Source: Gellertiella hungarica (GTDB taxonomy: Bacteria; Pseudomonadota; Alphaproteobacteria; Rhizobiales; Rhizobiaceae). Taken from it: a DNA stretch of 64,000 nucleotides. The notes beneath the pieces are model-generated. The model did no database searches and was not told the DNA's origin. It worked only from the letters and a program-made list of their open reading frames with translations. The position numbers and the translations under genes are program-made. Shown piece after piece: positions 20,557 to 29,853 of this stretch. The stretch is from contig NZ_JACIEZ010000001.1 in NCBI RefSeq assembly GCF_014197145.1, forward strand, positions 620,001 to 684,000, read 5' to 3'. Each line of letters begins with the position of its first letter. The first letter of the stretch is position 1.

Positions 20557-21504
20557 ATGAAGTGGAGAGGCCTGCCCCAATCCGACAATGTGGAAGATCG
20601 CCGGGGCGACAATGCGCCGGGCGGTGGGCTTGGTGGCGGCTTCGGCGGCGGGATGGGTGGCGGCCCGTTCGGACGCGGCGGTGGCGGCGGGATCCGCCTC
20701 GCAGGCGGCAGCTGGAAGATGATGCTGTTCCTGCTCGTCCTTTTCTTCATCCTCAAGGCACTGGGTATCGATGCCACGCAGCTGCTCGACGGCGGAACGA
20801 CCACCGGATCCAACTCCGGCTACGAACGGCAGATCGGCAACGAAGGCGAGACATCCTCCCGCGCCAATGACGAGATGACGGCTTTCGTCAGCACCGTCCT
20901 GAAGACCACGGAAGACGCCTGGACGGGCATCTTCAAGGCAAGTGGCGATACCTACGAGAAGCCGAAACTCGTTCTCTTCGACGGGCAGACGGAAAGCGCC
21001 TGCGGCTTTGCTTCGGCAGCGACCGGTCCGTTCTACTGCCCGGGTGACCGCAAGGTCTTTCTCGATACCGCCTTCTTCCAGGAAATGGCCGATCGCTTCG
21101 GCGCCTCCGGCGAATTCGCCGATGCCTATGTGATTGCCCACGAGGTCGGCCATCATGTGCAGAACCTCCTGGGGATCCTGCCCAAGTTCAACAAGATGCG
21201 GCAGTCGATGAGCGAGGTCGAGGCAAACCGCATGTCGGTGCGCGTCGAACTGCAGGCCGATTGCTTCGCCGGCATCTGGGCGCGGTATGCCGAAGGGCGC
21301 GGCATCGTCGAGGCCGGAGACATGGAAGCCGCCCTGAATGCGGCCAAGCAGATCGGCGACGATACGCTGCAGAAGCGCTCGCAGGGTTATGTGGTGCCAG
21401 AGAGCTTCAACCACGGAACCTCCGAGCAGCGCATGCGCTGGCTGAAGCGGGGCTTCGATACCGGAGACCTCAACGCCTGCGACACGTTTTCCAACAAGAT
21501 CTGA
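20557..21504 (+). CDS. Putative neutral zinc metallopeptidase (YpfJ family)
   Basis: A 315-residue membrane-anchored protein. The start at 20557 follows AAGGGAGAC. A Gly-rich cytoplasmic stretch (residues 21-45) precedes one transmembrane segment (about 54-68, MMLFLLVLFFILKAL). The soluble domain has the zinc motif HEVGHH at 195-200, and a downstream ELQADCFAG carrying the third ligand, as in this uncharacterised family. The C-terminus SEQRMRWLKRGFDTGD is a family hallmark. The substrate is unknown. It is a single gene closed by a strong terminator. Confidence 0.92.
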   Translation: MKWRGLPQSDNVEDRRGDNAPGGGLGGGFGGGMGGGPFGRGGGGGIRLAGGSWKMMLFLLVLFFILKALGIDATQLLDGGTTTGSNSGYERQIGNEGETSSRANDEMTAFVSTVLKTTEDAWTGIFKASGDTYEKPKLVLFDGQTESACGFASAATGPFYCPGDRKVFLDTAFFQEMADRFGASGEFADAYVIAHEVGHHVQNLLGILPKFNKMRQSMSEVEANRMSVRVELQADCFAGIWARYAEGRGIVEAGDMEAALNAAKQIGDDTLQKRSQGYVVPESFNHGTSEQRMRWLKRGFDTGDLNACDTFSNKI

Positions 21505-21574
21505 GGCGGCATCCTCCGGCTGATGCATCCATGGCGAGTATCTGACCGGCAGCTCCAAAAGTTTGGCCTATCAT

Positions 21575-21612
21575 AAGCCGAATTCATCGATGGATGAATT
21601 CGGCTTTTCTTT
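21575..21612 (+). terminator. Terminator of the metallopeptidase gene
   Basis: A 14-bp perfect stem, AAGCCGAATTCATC with GATGAATTCGGCTT, loop GATG, is followed by TTCTTTT. Confidence 0.9.
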
Positions 21613-21708
21613 TCCGGTTTTCGCTTTGCGGCGGGGCAGTTTTCGCTTAATCCGACAGTCTTTCGCCCATTTCCGGCATATTTTGATCCGTTTTTTGAGG
21701 TTACTGCG

Positions 21709-23109
21709 ATGCACGCCCCCGTGGACGCAACAGGCAACGAGAGCGATTTCCGGGACAATTCCTGGATGAGCCACATCAAGGCAACGCTGGCGCTCGGCAT
21801 TCCGCTGATCGGCGCGCAGCTGGCGCAGCTCGGCATTCACACCACGGATGTGGTGATCGTCGGCCAGCTGGGCGCGGAAAAACTGGCAGCCATGGTGCTG
21901 GCGGGCCAGTTTCTGTTTACCGTCTTCATCCTCGGCTCGGGCATATCCATCGCGGTCATGCCCATGGTGGCACAGGCCTTCGGGCAGAATGATGCCGTTG
22001 CCATCCGGCGCTCCCTGCGCATGGGGCTCTGGGCATCCATCGGCTACTGGGCCCTGGCACTGCCGGTTTATCTGAGCGCGGAGCCGATCCTGCTCCTGCT
22101 TCAGCAGAAGCCGGAGATTGCCCGCCTTGCGGGCGATTACATCCACATCGCCGCCTTTGCGATGCTGCCCGGCCTTCTGTTCCTCGTGTTGCGCAGCCTG
22201 GTGAGCGCGGTCGGCCGGGCAGGGGTGATCCTCTGGGTGACGATCGCCGAACTGGTGCTCAATGCCTTTCTCGCCTATGCCCTGGTGCTTGGCCATTTCG
22301 GATTTCCGAAGATGGGCATGCATGGCGCGGCCTATGTGAACGTGATCGTCCAGGTGACCGGTCTCGTGGTGCTGGTTGCCTATATCCAGATGATCGAGAC
22401 CCGGAAGTACGAGCTCTTCGTGCGTTTCTGGCGGCCGGACTGGCATGCCCTGTTCGAGGTGGTGAAGCTCGGCCTGCCCATCGGCATTACCGTTCTGGCT
22501 GAGGTCAGCCTGTTTTCTGCGGCCTCGCTGATGGTCGGCTCCATCGGCACGCTGGAACTGGCGGCCCACGGCATTTCGCTGCAGCTTGCCTCCATCGCGT
22601 TCATGATTCCGCTCGGCCTGTCGCAGGCGGCGACCGTGCGCGTCGGGATTGCCCATGGCCGTGGCGATCTGGCAGCCCTGATCCGCGCCGCGGTGACCGT
22701 GCTGGTCATTGCCGGGATCATTGCCGCCATCGGTGGCACCATGCTGGCTGTCGATCCCTTGTTCTTCGCGAGTTTCTACGTCAGCGAGGACAGCCCCGAA
22801 ACGCCGCAACTGCTGGCGATTGCCTCCCGCCTGATCGTGGTGGCCGGGATCTTCCAGATGGTCGACAGCATTCAGGCGATCGCCAGCGGCCTTCTGCGCG
22901 GGTTGAAGGATGCGAGCGTGCCCATGGTGCTCGCGCTCATCGCCTATTGGCCGATCGGCTTCGGACTGGCCTGGGTCTTTGCCTTCACGCTCGATTATCG
23001 TGAGCTGGGCGTGTGGATCGGCTTCCTGATGGGCCTCGGCTCGGCTTGCGTCTTCCTCTGCGCGCGCTTCTATCTGCTGGTGCAAAGAGAAAAGGCGCTG
23101 ATTGCCTGA
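21709..23109 (+). CDS. MATE-family multidrug/toxin exporter
   Basis: A 466-residue inner-membrane protein with 12 predicted transmembrane segments, the usual MATE length and a two-fold repeat. N-terminal motifs GIPLIGAQLAQLG and TTDVVIVGQLG are typical of the NorM/DinF branch; members exchange drugs or metabolites for Na+ or H+. The C-half repeat contains LGLPIGITVLAEVSLFS. It is transcribed alone between two terminators. The substrate is not predictable. Confidence 0.93.
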   Translation: MHAPVDATGNESDFRDNSWMSHIKATLALGIPLIGAQLAQLGIHTTDVVIVGQLGAEKLAAMVLAGQFLFTVFILGSGISIAVMPMVAQAFGQNDAVAIRRSLRMGLWASIGYWALALPVYLSAEPILLLLQQKPEIARLAGDYIHIAAFAMLPGLLFLVLRSLVSAVGRAGVILWVTIAELVLNAFLAYALVLGHFGFPKMGMHGAAYVNVIVQVTGLVVLVAYIQMIETRKYELFVRFWRPDWHALFEVVKLGLPIGITVLAEVSLFSAASLMVGSIGTLELAAHGISLQLASIAFMIPLGLSQAATVRVGIAHGRGDLAALIRAAVTVLVIAGIIAAIGGTMLAVDPLFFASFYVSEDSPETPQLLAIASRLIVVAGIFQMVDSIQAIASGLLRGLKDASVPMVLALIAYWPIGFGLAWVFAFTLDYRELGVWIGFLMGLGSACVFLCARFYLLVQREKALIA

Positions 23110-23127
23110 TCTGAAAAATGGCCAATG

Positions 23128-23153
23128 AAAAAGCCCGCTTAGGCGGGCTTTTT
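23128..23153. terminator. Bidirectional terminator between MATE gene and carA
   Basis: AAAAAGCCCGC and GCGGGCTTTTT form a perfect 11-bp inverted repeat with a 4-base loop. It gives a T-tract on both strands and lies between convergent genes. Confidence 0.9.
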
Positions 23154-23173
23154 GCTGCGCTTCAGGTTTTGGC

Positions 23174-24379
23174 TCAACGCTCGGCCAGAGCCGGCTCTCC
23201 CTTGCGCTCGCGCACCAGGTTGATGAAGCGGCGGAAGAGATAGTGGCTGTCCTGCGGACCCGGAGAGGCTTCCGGGTGATGCTGCACCGAGAAGACCGGC
23301 TTGCCGACGAGGCGGAGACCGCAGTTGGTGCCGTCGAAGAGCGAAACGTGAGTCTCCTCAACGCCTTCCGGCAGGCTGTTGGAGTCCACCGCGAAGCCAT
23401 GGTTCATGGACACGATTTCCACCTTGCCCGTGGTGTGATCCTTCACCGGATGGTTTGCGCCGTGATGGCCCTGGTGCATCTTGGAGGTCTTGGCGCCGAG
23501 CGCGAGACCCAGCATCTGGTGACCGAGGCAGATGCCGAAGAGCGGCAGACCGCTGTCGATCAGCTTGCGGATGACCGGGACTGCATATTCGCCGGTGGCG
23601 GCCGGGTCCCCCGGGCCGTTCGACAGGAAGATGCCGTCCGGCTTCATGGCCAGAACCTCTTCCGCAGTGGTCGTGGCGGGAACCACGGTAACCTTGCAGC
23701 CGAGACCGGCGAAGAGGCGGAGGATGTTGCGCTTCACGCCGAAATCCATGGCGACCACGTGATAGGCCGCATCCGCGTCACCAAGCGTCGAGGTGCCTTC
23801 GTTCCACACCCACGGCTTTTCGGTCCAGGTCGAGGACTGGCCCGAGGTCGCGACCTTGGCGAGGTCGAGGCCTTCGAGGCCGCTCCAGGCCCTGGCTTCC
23901 GCCTTCAGCGCCTCGATGTCGAACACGCCGTTCGGATCGTGGGCGATGACGGCATTCGGCATGCCGTGCTCGCGGATCCAGGCGGTGAGCGCGCGCGTAT
24001 CGATGCCGCAGAGCCCGATGATGCCGCGGGCCTTCAGCCAGGCGTCCAGATGCTTCAGCGCACGATAGTTCGACGGGTCGGTGATGTCGGCCTTGAAGAT
24101 CACGCCGACGGCGCCGTGGCGGGCTGCGGGCGTCAGGTCCTCGATATCCTCGTCATTGGTGCCGACATTGCCGATATGGGGGAAGGTGAAGGTGACGATC
24201 TGTCCGAGATAGGACGGGTCGGTGAGGATTTCCTCGTAGCCGGTGAGGGCCGTGTTGAAGCAGACTTCGGCCTGCACCTTGCCGGTGGCGCCGATGCCCT
24301 TGCCCTCGATGACGGTGCCGTCTGCGAGAACGAGCATCGCGGTGTGCTTGGGAGTGGTCCAGGGGGCTGTCGCGGTCAT
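23174..24379 (-). CDS. carA: Carbamoyl-phosphate synthase, small subunit
   Basis: A 401-residue glutamine amidotransferase that releases ammonia for CarB. The class-I triad is Cys284 ([10 protein letters not shown]) with His368 and Glu370 ([11 protein letters not shown]). I preferred ATG 24379 over 24385 because GGAAAGGG then lies at normal spacing. A good promoter is visible 140 bases upstream. It is convergent with the MATE gene and separate from carB. Confidence 0.96.
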   Translation of the reverse strand: MTATAPWTTPKHTAMLVLADGTVIEGKGIGATGKVQAEVCFNTALTGYEEILTDPSYLGQIVTFTFPHIGNVGTNDEDIEDLTPAARHGAVGVIFKADITDPSNYRALKHLDAWLKARGIIGLCGIDTRALTAWIREHGMPNAVIAHDPNGVFDIEALKAEARAWSGLEGLDLAKVATSGQSSTWTEKPWVWNEGTSTLGDADAAYHVVAMDFGVKRNILRLFAGLGCKVTVVPATTTAEEVLAMKPDGIFLSNGPGDPAATGEYAVPVIRKLIDSGLPLFGICLGHQMLGLALGAKTSKMHQGHHGANHPVKDHTTGKVEIVSMNHGFAVDSNSLPEGVEETHVSLFDGTNCGLRLVGKPVFSVQHHPEASPGPQDSHYLFRRFINLVRERKGEPALAER

Positions 24380-24526
24380 TGTCATCCCTTTCCGGCCGCG
24401 TGCCGCCGTCCGGGAGGAAACGGCGAGGCAGCCCATGTCCGAGTGGTCGCAGGAAAATGCGCGTGGTCGGGCGCGCGGAAAGACCGCGGTTGGTTCGCCT
24501 GATGCCGATTTTCGTGCAGGTGACGG

Positions 24527-24555
24527 TAGATAGTCACATCAGGACCGGGGGTCAA
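24527..24555 (-). promoter_or_regulatory. Likely sigma-70 promoter of carA
   Basis: On the minus strand TTGACC (24555-24550) and TATCTA (24532-24527) are separated by exactly 17 bases. This predicts a transcript start near 24520 and a leader of about 140 nt before carA. I see no small leader peptide or known riboswitch in that leader. Confidence 0.6.
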
Positions 24556-24730
24556 TGACCGTTGCCTCAATAATGCGCATTCTCCGGCGCTATTTTCCCG
24601 ATCCTGGCGCAGCGGACCGCCTTCGGGGCCTGCCGGTTGCGGTTTGGCGGCGGCCCGCCTATGTAGGAGCCCTGTCCGGTCAACTGGCGCCGACCGCCCG
24701 ATGTGCGCCCCGGTTCGAAGGGAGATCGCC
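24556..24730. other. Remainder of the carA/YqeY intergenic region
   Basis: The gap between the divergent genes carA and the YqeY-like gene is 351 bases. Apart from the carA promoter, nothing definite was recognised; ORFs here lack ribosome sites and typical codon use. Confidence 0.4.
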
Positions 24731-25180
24731 ATGCGCGAAGAACTTACCGCAGCCCTCAAGGACGCCATGAAGGCGAAGGATTCGCTGCGGCTTTCCACCA
24801 TCCGCCTCATTCAGTCCGCGATCAAGGATCAGGACATCGCCCAGCGCACCGCCGGCAAGGAGCCGCTTTCCGACGGAGAAATCCTGCAACTGATGGCAAA
24901 GCTCATCAAGCAGCGCGAAGAATCGGCCAAGATCTACGAGCAGAATGCCCGCCCGGAACTTGCCGAGAAGGAACGGCAGGAAATCGCCGCCATCGCGTCC
25001 TTCATGCCGAGGCAGCTTTCCGACGACGAGACGAAGGCCGCCATCGAGAAGGCGATTGCCGAGACCGGCGCTTCCGGCATCAAGGACATGGGCAAGGTGA
25101 TTGCAGCGCTGCGTGCCGCCTATGCCGGCCAGATGGATTTCGGCAAGGCGTCCGGCATGGTCAAGGCGATGCTCGGCTGA
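24731..25180 (+). CDS. GatB/YqeY-domain protein
   Basis: A 149-residue all-helical protein, full length for stand-alone YqeY. Its fold equals the tail domain of the GatB subunit of tRNA-dependent amidotransferase. Motifs are LRLSTIRLIQSAIKDQ near residue 20, the central KQREESAKIYEQ, and the C-terminal MGKVIAALRAAYAGQMD. The role is not established; a tRNA-related function is assumed from the fold. The start at 24731 has GGGAG at good spacing. Confidence 0.93.
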   Translation: MREELTAALKDAMKAKDSLRLSTIRLIQSAIKDQDIAQRTAGKEPLSDGEILQLMAKLIKQREESAKIYEQNARPELAEKERQEIAAIASFMPRQLSDDETKAAIEKAIAETGASGIKDMGKVIAALRAAYAGQMDFGKASGMVKAMLG

Positions 25181-25199
25181 TCCCGGTGAGGGGAGGCGG

Positions 25200-25529
25200 C
25201 TATTCGGCCGCCTTTTTCCTGCTTTCCATATAGAAGCGCAGGACGTCGTTCATCCGGCTCTGATAGCCCGGCCCCTCCTTCTTGAAGAATTCGATGATGT
25301 CGCTGTCCAGGCGAATGGAGATGGCGCGTTTTACCCGCGGCACAACCCAGACCGCCTTCGACCAATCGATGTCCTCCCAGCCTTCCCAGTCGGGATCGTC
25401 CTTTATGGCCGCCTCGATCTCTTCATCGGTCATGGCCTCGACGCGGGCCCAGTCGGTCTTCGACTCGCTGTTTGCGATCATCCGCTCGATATCCTCAATC
25501 GAAAACCGCTTTATATTTTCTTCGCTCAC
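25200..25529 (-). CDS. brnA: BrnA-type antitoxin
   Basis: A 109-residue antitoxin starting at GTG 25529. The acidic N-terminal half (ESKTDWARVEAMTDEEIEAA) binds and neutralises the toxin; the C-terminal ribbon-helix-helix (KRAISIRLDSDIIEFFKKEG, then YQSRMNDVLRFYM) binds DNA. It overlaps the toxin gene by 35 bases and is translated after it, the family's usual order. It probably represses the pair at repeats in front of brnT. Confidence 0.92.
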   Translation of the reverse strand: MSEENIKRFSIEDIERMIANSESKTDWARVEAMTDEEIEAAIKDDPDWEGWEDIDWSKAVWVVPRVKRAISIRLDSDIIEFFKKEGPGYQSRMNDVLRFYMESRKKAAE

Positions 25530-25785
25530 TGCGATTTGCCTTTCTTGCAGATATGATCCGCGCAGCGCTCCCGCGTGGAGTGTAAACGATTGACAGCAAC
25601 TTTCCGGAGTCCGGGCATATAGCGAGAATGCGCAGTTCGCTTCCTCTGGGAGAGACGATTGCGTAATGGGGACGTTGGAGCGCGTGCGCTGCATCCACAA
25701 AGTCTATGTCGTGCTTGCGAATATTGGACTGGCATTTGTTGTCATCCCATTCGAAGCCGGTAAACTGCGGTTCGTCGACGATCAT
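25495..25785 (-). CDS. brnT: BrnT-type ribonuclease toxin
   Basis: A 96-residue RelE-fold toxin that cleaves RNA and stops growth when freed from BrnA. Family motifs are FEWDDNKCQSNIRKHDIDF at the start and YTPRGSAARIISARKANRSE near the end, which carry the basic and catalytic residues. The promoter-proximal position with the antitoxin overlapping is normal. The pair lies alone upstream of dnaG, divergent from it. Confidence 0.92.
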   Translation of the reverse strand: MIVDEPQFTGFEWDDNKCQSNIRKHDIDFVDAAHALQRPHYAIVSPRGSELRILAICPDSGKLLSIVYTPRGSAARIISARKANRSERRKYKAVFD

Positions 25786-25791
25786 TCATAT

Positions 25792-25813
25792 TGTCCATAC
25801 AAGTGTATATACA
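25792..25813. promoter_or_regulatory. Twin palindromic boxes at the brnTA promoter
   Basis: Two copies of TGTNNATACA (TGTCCATACA and TGTATATACA) lie 12 bases apart, starting 7 bases before the brnT ATG. A likely BrnA ribbon-helix-helix operator. Confidence 0.6.
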
Positions 25814-25955
25814 GCAACTTCAATGTCAAGCGAGTCTAAAATACGGAAATTCTAATATGATTTGCCCGATGTGAATAGCGGGTACAGGCGATGACGCTTT
25901 TCTGGCGCATTGGCGCGTTCCTTCCTATATGGTGGGCGCTTGACCCGAGGTGCCC

Positions 25956-27959
25956 ATGCGTTTTTCCAACAGTTTCCTGGACGAGATCCGAGACCGCGTT
26001 CCGATATCGGACGTGATCGGACGGCGCGTGACCTGGGACCGGAAGAAGACCAATGCCTCGCGCGGGGATTACTGGGCCTGCTGCCCCTTCCATGGCGAGA
26101 AGTCTCCGAGCTTCCACTGCGAGGATCGCAAGGGGCGCTACCACTGCTTCGGTTGCGGGGTATCGGGCGATCACTTCCGCTTTCTCACCGATCTCGAAGG
26201 CCTGAGTTTTCCGGAGGCGGTGCAGCAGATCGCCGATCTCGCGGGCGTCGCCCTTCCCCAGCCCGATCCGCAGGCGGAGCGTCGGGAAAAGGAGCGTACC
26301 TCCCTTCTCGATGTGATGGAGCTTGCGACCCGCTTCTTTCAGGATCAGCTGCAGACGGCACAGGGAGCGAAGGCGCGCGCCTATCTGCGCGAACGCGGCC
26401 TGACGGGGCGGACGATCGAGACGTTTCGTCTCGGCTATGCGCCCGACAGCCGCAATGCCCTCAAGGAGTTTCTGGCGTCGAAGGGGGTGCCGAAGGAGCA
26501 GATCGAGGCCTGTGGCCTCGTCGTGCACGGAGAGGGCATTGCCGTTTCCTATGACCGCTTTCGGGACCGGATCATGTTTCCGATCCTTTCCGCGCGGGAG
26601 CGGGTGATTGCCTTCGGCGGGCGCGCCATGTCGCCGGATGCCCCTGCCAAATACCTGAATTCGAACGAAACCGAACTCTTCCACAAGGGCAACGTGCTCT
26701 ACAATTTTGCCCGGGCGCGCAAGACCACGCAGGGTGCCGACGGTGCCGGCACCGTTATTGCCGTCGAAGGCTACATGGACGTGATCGCACTGCATCAGGC
26801 AGGCATACAGAATGCGGTGGCGCCTCTCGGTACCGCGCTCACGGAAAACCAGCTCGAGCTCTTGTGGAAGATGACCAGCCAGCCCGTTCTCTGTTTCGAC
26901 GGGGACGGAGCGGGCCTGCGCGCCGCCAGCCGCGCGGTCGATCTCGCCCTGCCGCATCTGAAGCCGGGGCGATCGGTCCGCTTTGCCCTGCTGCCCGACG
27001 GCAAGGATCCTGACGACCTCGTGCGCCATGACGGTCGCGAGCCTTTCGACCGGGTGATGGAACAGGCAAAGCCCCTGGCAGAGATGCTCTGGTCGCGGGA
27101 AACGGCCGGCACCGCCTTCGACACGCCCGAAAAGCGTGCGGAACTCGAGGCGCGGCTCAAGCAGATCGTTGCGGTGATCGGGGACGAGAATGTCCGGCGC
27201 CACTACCAGCAGGACATCCGCGATCGCCTGAACGCCTTCTTCCAGGCCTCATCCTCCGCCAGGCAGCCCATGCGCGGCGGACGTGGCGGCGGGGGCGGAC
27301 GAAATGCCGGGCGCGGTGGCCCGGGCCAGCCGGCTCTCGGTCCGCAGGCTGCCGGCACCGGGGTTGTTTCCGATCGCCTCACAAGCTCGGGTCTCGTGCG
27401 CGGACATGGCGAGCAGCCGAAACTGCGGGAAGCGGTTCTGGCGCTGACCGTGGTCAACCATCCGCAGCTCCTGCGCGAAGATTACGACGACATCGCCCAC
27501 ATCGATTTCAGCCACAAGGAGCTGCAGAAACTGTGGTCCGCCCTGCTGGGAGAGGCGGCCCATGCCGGCCACAATCTCTCGCGCGACTATCTTCGCGAGC
27601 GGCTGGAGGGGCAGGGCTTCGGGGCGCTTCTGAAGGCGCTCGACCAGCAGATCCGCAATGCCCGTCTGTGGACTGCAACCGAAGATGCCGCTCCGGAAGA
27701 TGCGCGCGAGGGCTACAATCAGGCCATGGCTCTGCACAAGCGCACCAAGGCGCTGCGCTGGCACAAGATCGAGCTGGAGCGCGAGATTGCGGAGGCAACG
27801 GAGGCCGAGGATGGAGAGCGTGTGCAGCGCCTGATGGATGCACTCCACGAGGTGCATCTCGAAGGACTTCGCCTCGAAAACCAAGATGCCATCATCGACG
27901 GTTTCGGCATCCTGTCCGGCCGTGTGAAAGGGGCCGCCACCAGCAGCGGCGGCCACTGA
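25956..27959 (+). CDS. dnaG: DNA primase
   Basis: A 667-residue primase that makes RNA primers at the replication fork. The CHC2 zinc ribbon uses Cys43, His46, Cys64 and Cys67; a TOPRIM catalytic core follows (EGYMDVIALHQAG, DGDGAGLRAA); a Gly/Arg-rich linker at about 435-455 joins the C-terminal DnaB-binding domain. ATG 25956 is chosen over GTG 25950 because GAGG lies 5 bases before it. rpoD, its partner in the classical macromolecular synthesis operon, is 4.8 kb downstream, beyond three inserted metabolic genes. Confidence 0.97.
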   Translation: MRFSNSFLDEIRDRVPISDVIGRRVTWDRKKTNASRGDYWACCPFHGEKSPSFHCEDRKGRYHCFGCGVSGDHFRFLTDLEGLSFPEAVQQIADLAGVALPQPDPQAERREKERTSLLDVMELATRFFQDQLQTAQGAKARAYLRERGLTGRTIETFRLGYAPDSRNALKEFLASKGVPKEQIEACGLVVHGEGIAVSYDRFRDRIMFPILSARERVIAFGGRAMSPDAPAKYLNSNETELFHKGNVLYNFARARKTTQGADGAGTVIAVEGYMDVIALHQAGIQNAVAPLGTALTENQLELLWKMTSQPVLCFDGDGAGLRAASRAVDLALPHLKPGRSVRFALLPDGKDPDDLVRHDGREPFDRVMEQAKPLAEMLWSRETAGTAFDTPEKRAELEARLKQIVAVIGDENVRRHYQQDIRDRLNAFFQASSSARQPMRGGRGGGGGRNAGRGGPGQPALGPQAAGTGVVSDRLTSSGLVRGHGEQPKLREAVLALTVVNHPQLLREDYDDIAHIDFSHKELQKLWSALLGEAAHAGHNLSRDYLRERLEGQGFGALLKALDQQIRNARLWTATEDAAPEDAREGYNQAMALHKRTKALRWHKIELEREIAEATEAEDGERVQRLMDALHEVHLEGLRLENQDAIIDGFGILSGRVKGAATSSGGH

Positions 27960-27977
27960 TCGCCAGGGCGGGTTCGC

Positions 27978-29606
27978 CTAGCCGCTGCCGGCATAGAAAT
28001 CGCGGAAACGCTCGCGCAACGTCAGTTTCGAAATCTTGCCGGTGGCAGTCATCGGCAGGGCCTCGATGAAGACGACATCGTCGGGCACCTGCCATTTTGC
28101 CATGCGTGTGCCGATATGGGCGCGGATGGTGTCCTGATCCACCGGGGAGCCCGCTTCGCGCACGATGCAGAGCAAAGGACGTTCCGACCATTTCGGGTGA
28201 TTGACGGCAATCGCCGCCGCGCCCGCCACGCCTGGGCAGGAAAGCGCTGCCGATTCCAGTTCCAGCGAGGAAATCCACTCGCCGCCGGATTTGATCAGGT
28301 CTTTCGAGCGGTCGACGATTTCCATCTCGCCGGTCGGATGGATCACCGAGACATCGCCGGTGCGGAACCAGCCTTCTTCGTCGAAGGCGGCGGCGGTGGC
28401 CACGGGGTCATTGTAATATCCTGCGGTCACAAACGGGCAGCGGATCAGCAGATCCCCGCGCGACACGCCATCATGCGGCAGGCGATGGCCGTTTTCATCA
28501 ACGAGTTTCAGCTCCGTTGTCCAGGTAGGCACGCCCTGGCGGAGCTTTCGCGGATTGGCGTTGGCGGGGCCATTGATGATGTCGGCGGTCGTGGTTGTCG
28601 AGACCGGGCTCGTCTCCGTCATGCCCCAGCCATGGGCGGCGCGGATGCCGAATTCCTCCATCGCCTTCAGAAGCGGTGCCGTCAGCGCCGCTCCGCCAAT
28701 CAGTCCATATTCCAGCGTCTGCGGCTTGCGGCCCTTTCTGCGCACCTCTTCCATGATCATGCCCCAGACTGTCGGGACACCGAAATTGGTCGTAACGCCT
28801 TCCTCGTCCATCAGGTTGAAGACCGAAACACCGTCCAGTTTCGGCCCGGGCAGCACCATGGACGTGCCGGTGAGGAAGCAGGAATAGGGAAGGCCCCAGG
28901 CATTGACATGGAAGAGAGGCACCACCGCCAGCACGCATTTGTCCTGTCCGAACAGCTTGAAGAAGGCCATTATCTCGGCAAAGGCATGCAGGATCTGCGA
29001 GCGGTGGCTGTAGAGCACGCCCTTCGGATTGCCTGTCGTGCCGGATGTGTAGCAGAGCGCGCAGGCCGTATTTTCGGAAAACTCCGGCCAGTCGTAAAGC
29101 CCGCTGTCTTCCTCTGCCGCGAGAAGCGTCTCGTAATCGAGCGTGGCTGCCGGTGCTTCCGCCGGCATCGGCCCATCGGCAAGGGCCACATAGCGAATAC
29201 CCTTCGGCATCGAGGAGACCAGGCCCGCGACCTGCGGCGTGAGAACCGTGTCGAAAAACAGGAGACTGTCTTCCGCGTGGTTTGCGATCCAGCTGATCTG
29301 CTCGGGAAAGAGCCGCGGATTGATGGTGTGGCAGACGGCGCCGATCCCCGCCGTTGCGTAATAGAGTTCGAGATGCCGGTTGCTGTTGAAGGCGAGCGTG
29401 GCCACCCGATCGCCGGGTTTCACGCCAAGCTTCACCAGTGCATGCGCGAGCCGATGCACTCTCTTATGGATTTCGGCAAAGCTGCAGCGGCTCCGTTCGC
29501 CCGCTGCATTGGCCGATACGACCGTGCTCTGCGGGTATGCACGGGCGGCGTGTTCCAGGATGCCGCTTACCAGAAGCGGCCTGTCCATCATCAGTCCCTG
29601 CAGCAT
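27978..29606 (-). CDS. Acyl-CoA synthetase, DmdB-like AMP-forming ligase
   Basis: A 542-residue ANL-superfamily enzyme activating a carboxylic acid with ATP and CoA. The AMP-binding P-loop YTSGTTGNPKGV, the GWGMTETSPV motif, the WFRTGDV hinge region and the late catalytic Lys in TATGKISKL are all present. The start at 29606 has GGGAGGAG immediately upstream; the extra N-terminus in the longer frame is not needed. Its sequence type resembles the 3-(methylthio)propionyl-CoA/medium-chain ligases. It is convergent with dnaG, and the natural substrate is unknown. Confidence 0.88.
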   Translation of the reverse strand: MLQGLMMDRPLLVSGILEHAARAYPQSTVVSANAAGERSRCSFAEIHKRVHRLAHALVKLGVKPGDRVATLAFNSNRHLELYYATAGIGAVCHTINPRLFPEQISWIANHAEDSLLFFDTVLTPQVAGLVSSMPKGIRYVALADGPMPAEAPAATLDYETLLAAEEDSGLYDWPEFSENTACALCYTSGTTGNPKGVLYSHRSQILHAFAEIMAFFKLFGQDKCVLAVVPLFHVNAWGLPYSCFLTGTSMVLPGPKLDGVSVFNLMDEEGVTTNFGVPTVWGMIMEEVRRKGRKPQTLEYGLIGGAALTAPLLKAMEEFGIRAAHGWGMTETSPVSTTTTADIINGPANANPRKLRQGVPTWTTELKLVDENGHRLPHDGVSRGDLLIRCPFVTAGYYNDPVATAAAFDEEGWFRTGDVSVIHPTGEMEIVDRSKDLIKSGGEWISSLELESAALSCPGVAGAAAIAVNHPKWSERPLLCIVREAGSPVDQDTIRAHIGTRMAKWQVPDDVVFIEALPMTATGKISKLTLRERFRDFYAGSG

Positions 29607-29853
29607 GATCTCCTCCCTTTTGTTGTGAAAATTCTTATACAGAAAATACTCAAGTTCAACCACGGGTAAGAGCTGGGTGATCACGGACCGTCGCAGCTGG
29701 TAACAAAATCTTGCTGAAAGCGACATTTTTGCCGTGCGCTTCGCCGCGCCGGCTTGTATCGGTAGCGGGCATTCGTGCTAGGGTTCGTGGCAATTCCCAG
29801 CGGATTCCACGCGAATTCCGGTGAAAGAGACGGCGTGAACGGAGCTTTTTGAG

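Noticed and set aside
21571-23400. A 609-codon frame antisense to the MATE gene
   Set aside because: Its product is low-complexity (His, Gln, Arg, Asp rich), typical of the strand opposite a membrane protein, and it crosses two terminators.
23174-24379. carA attenuation leader or riboswitch
   Set aside because: The 140-base leader was read for a leader peptide, terminator-antiterminator pair or known aptamer; none was found.
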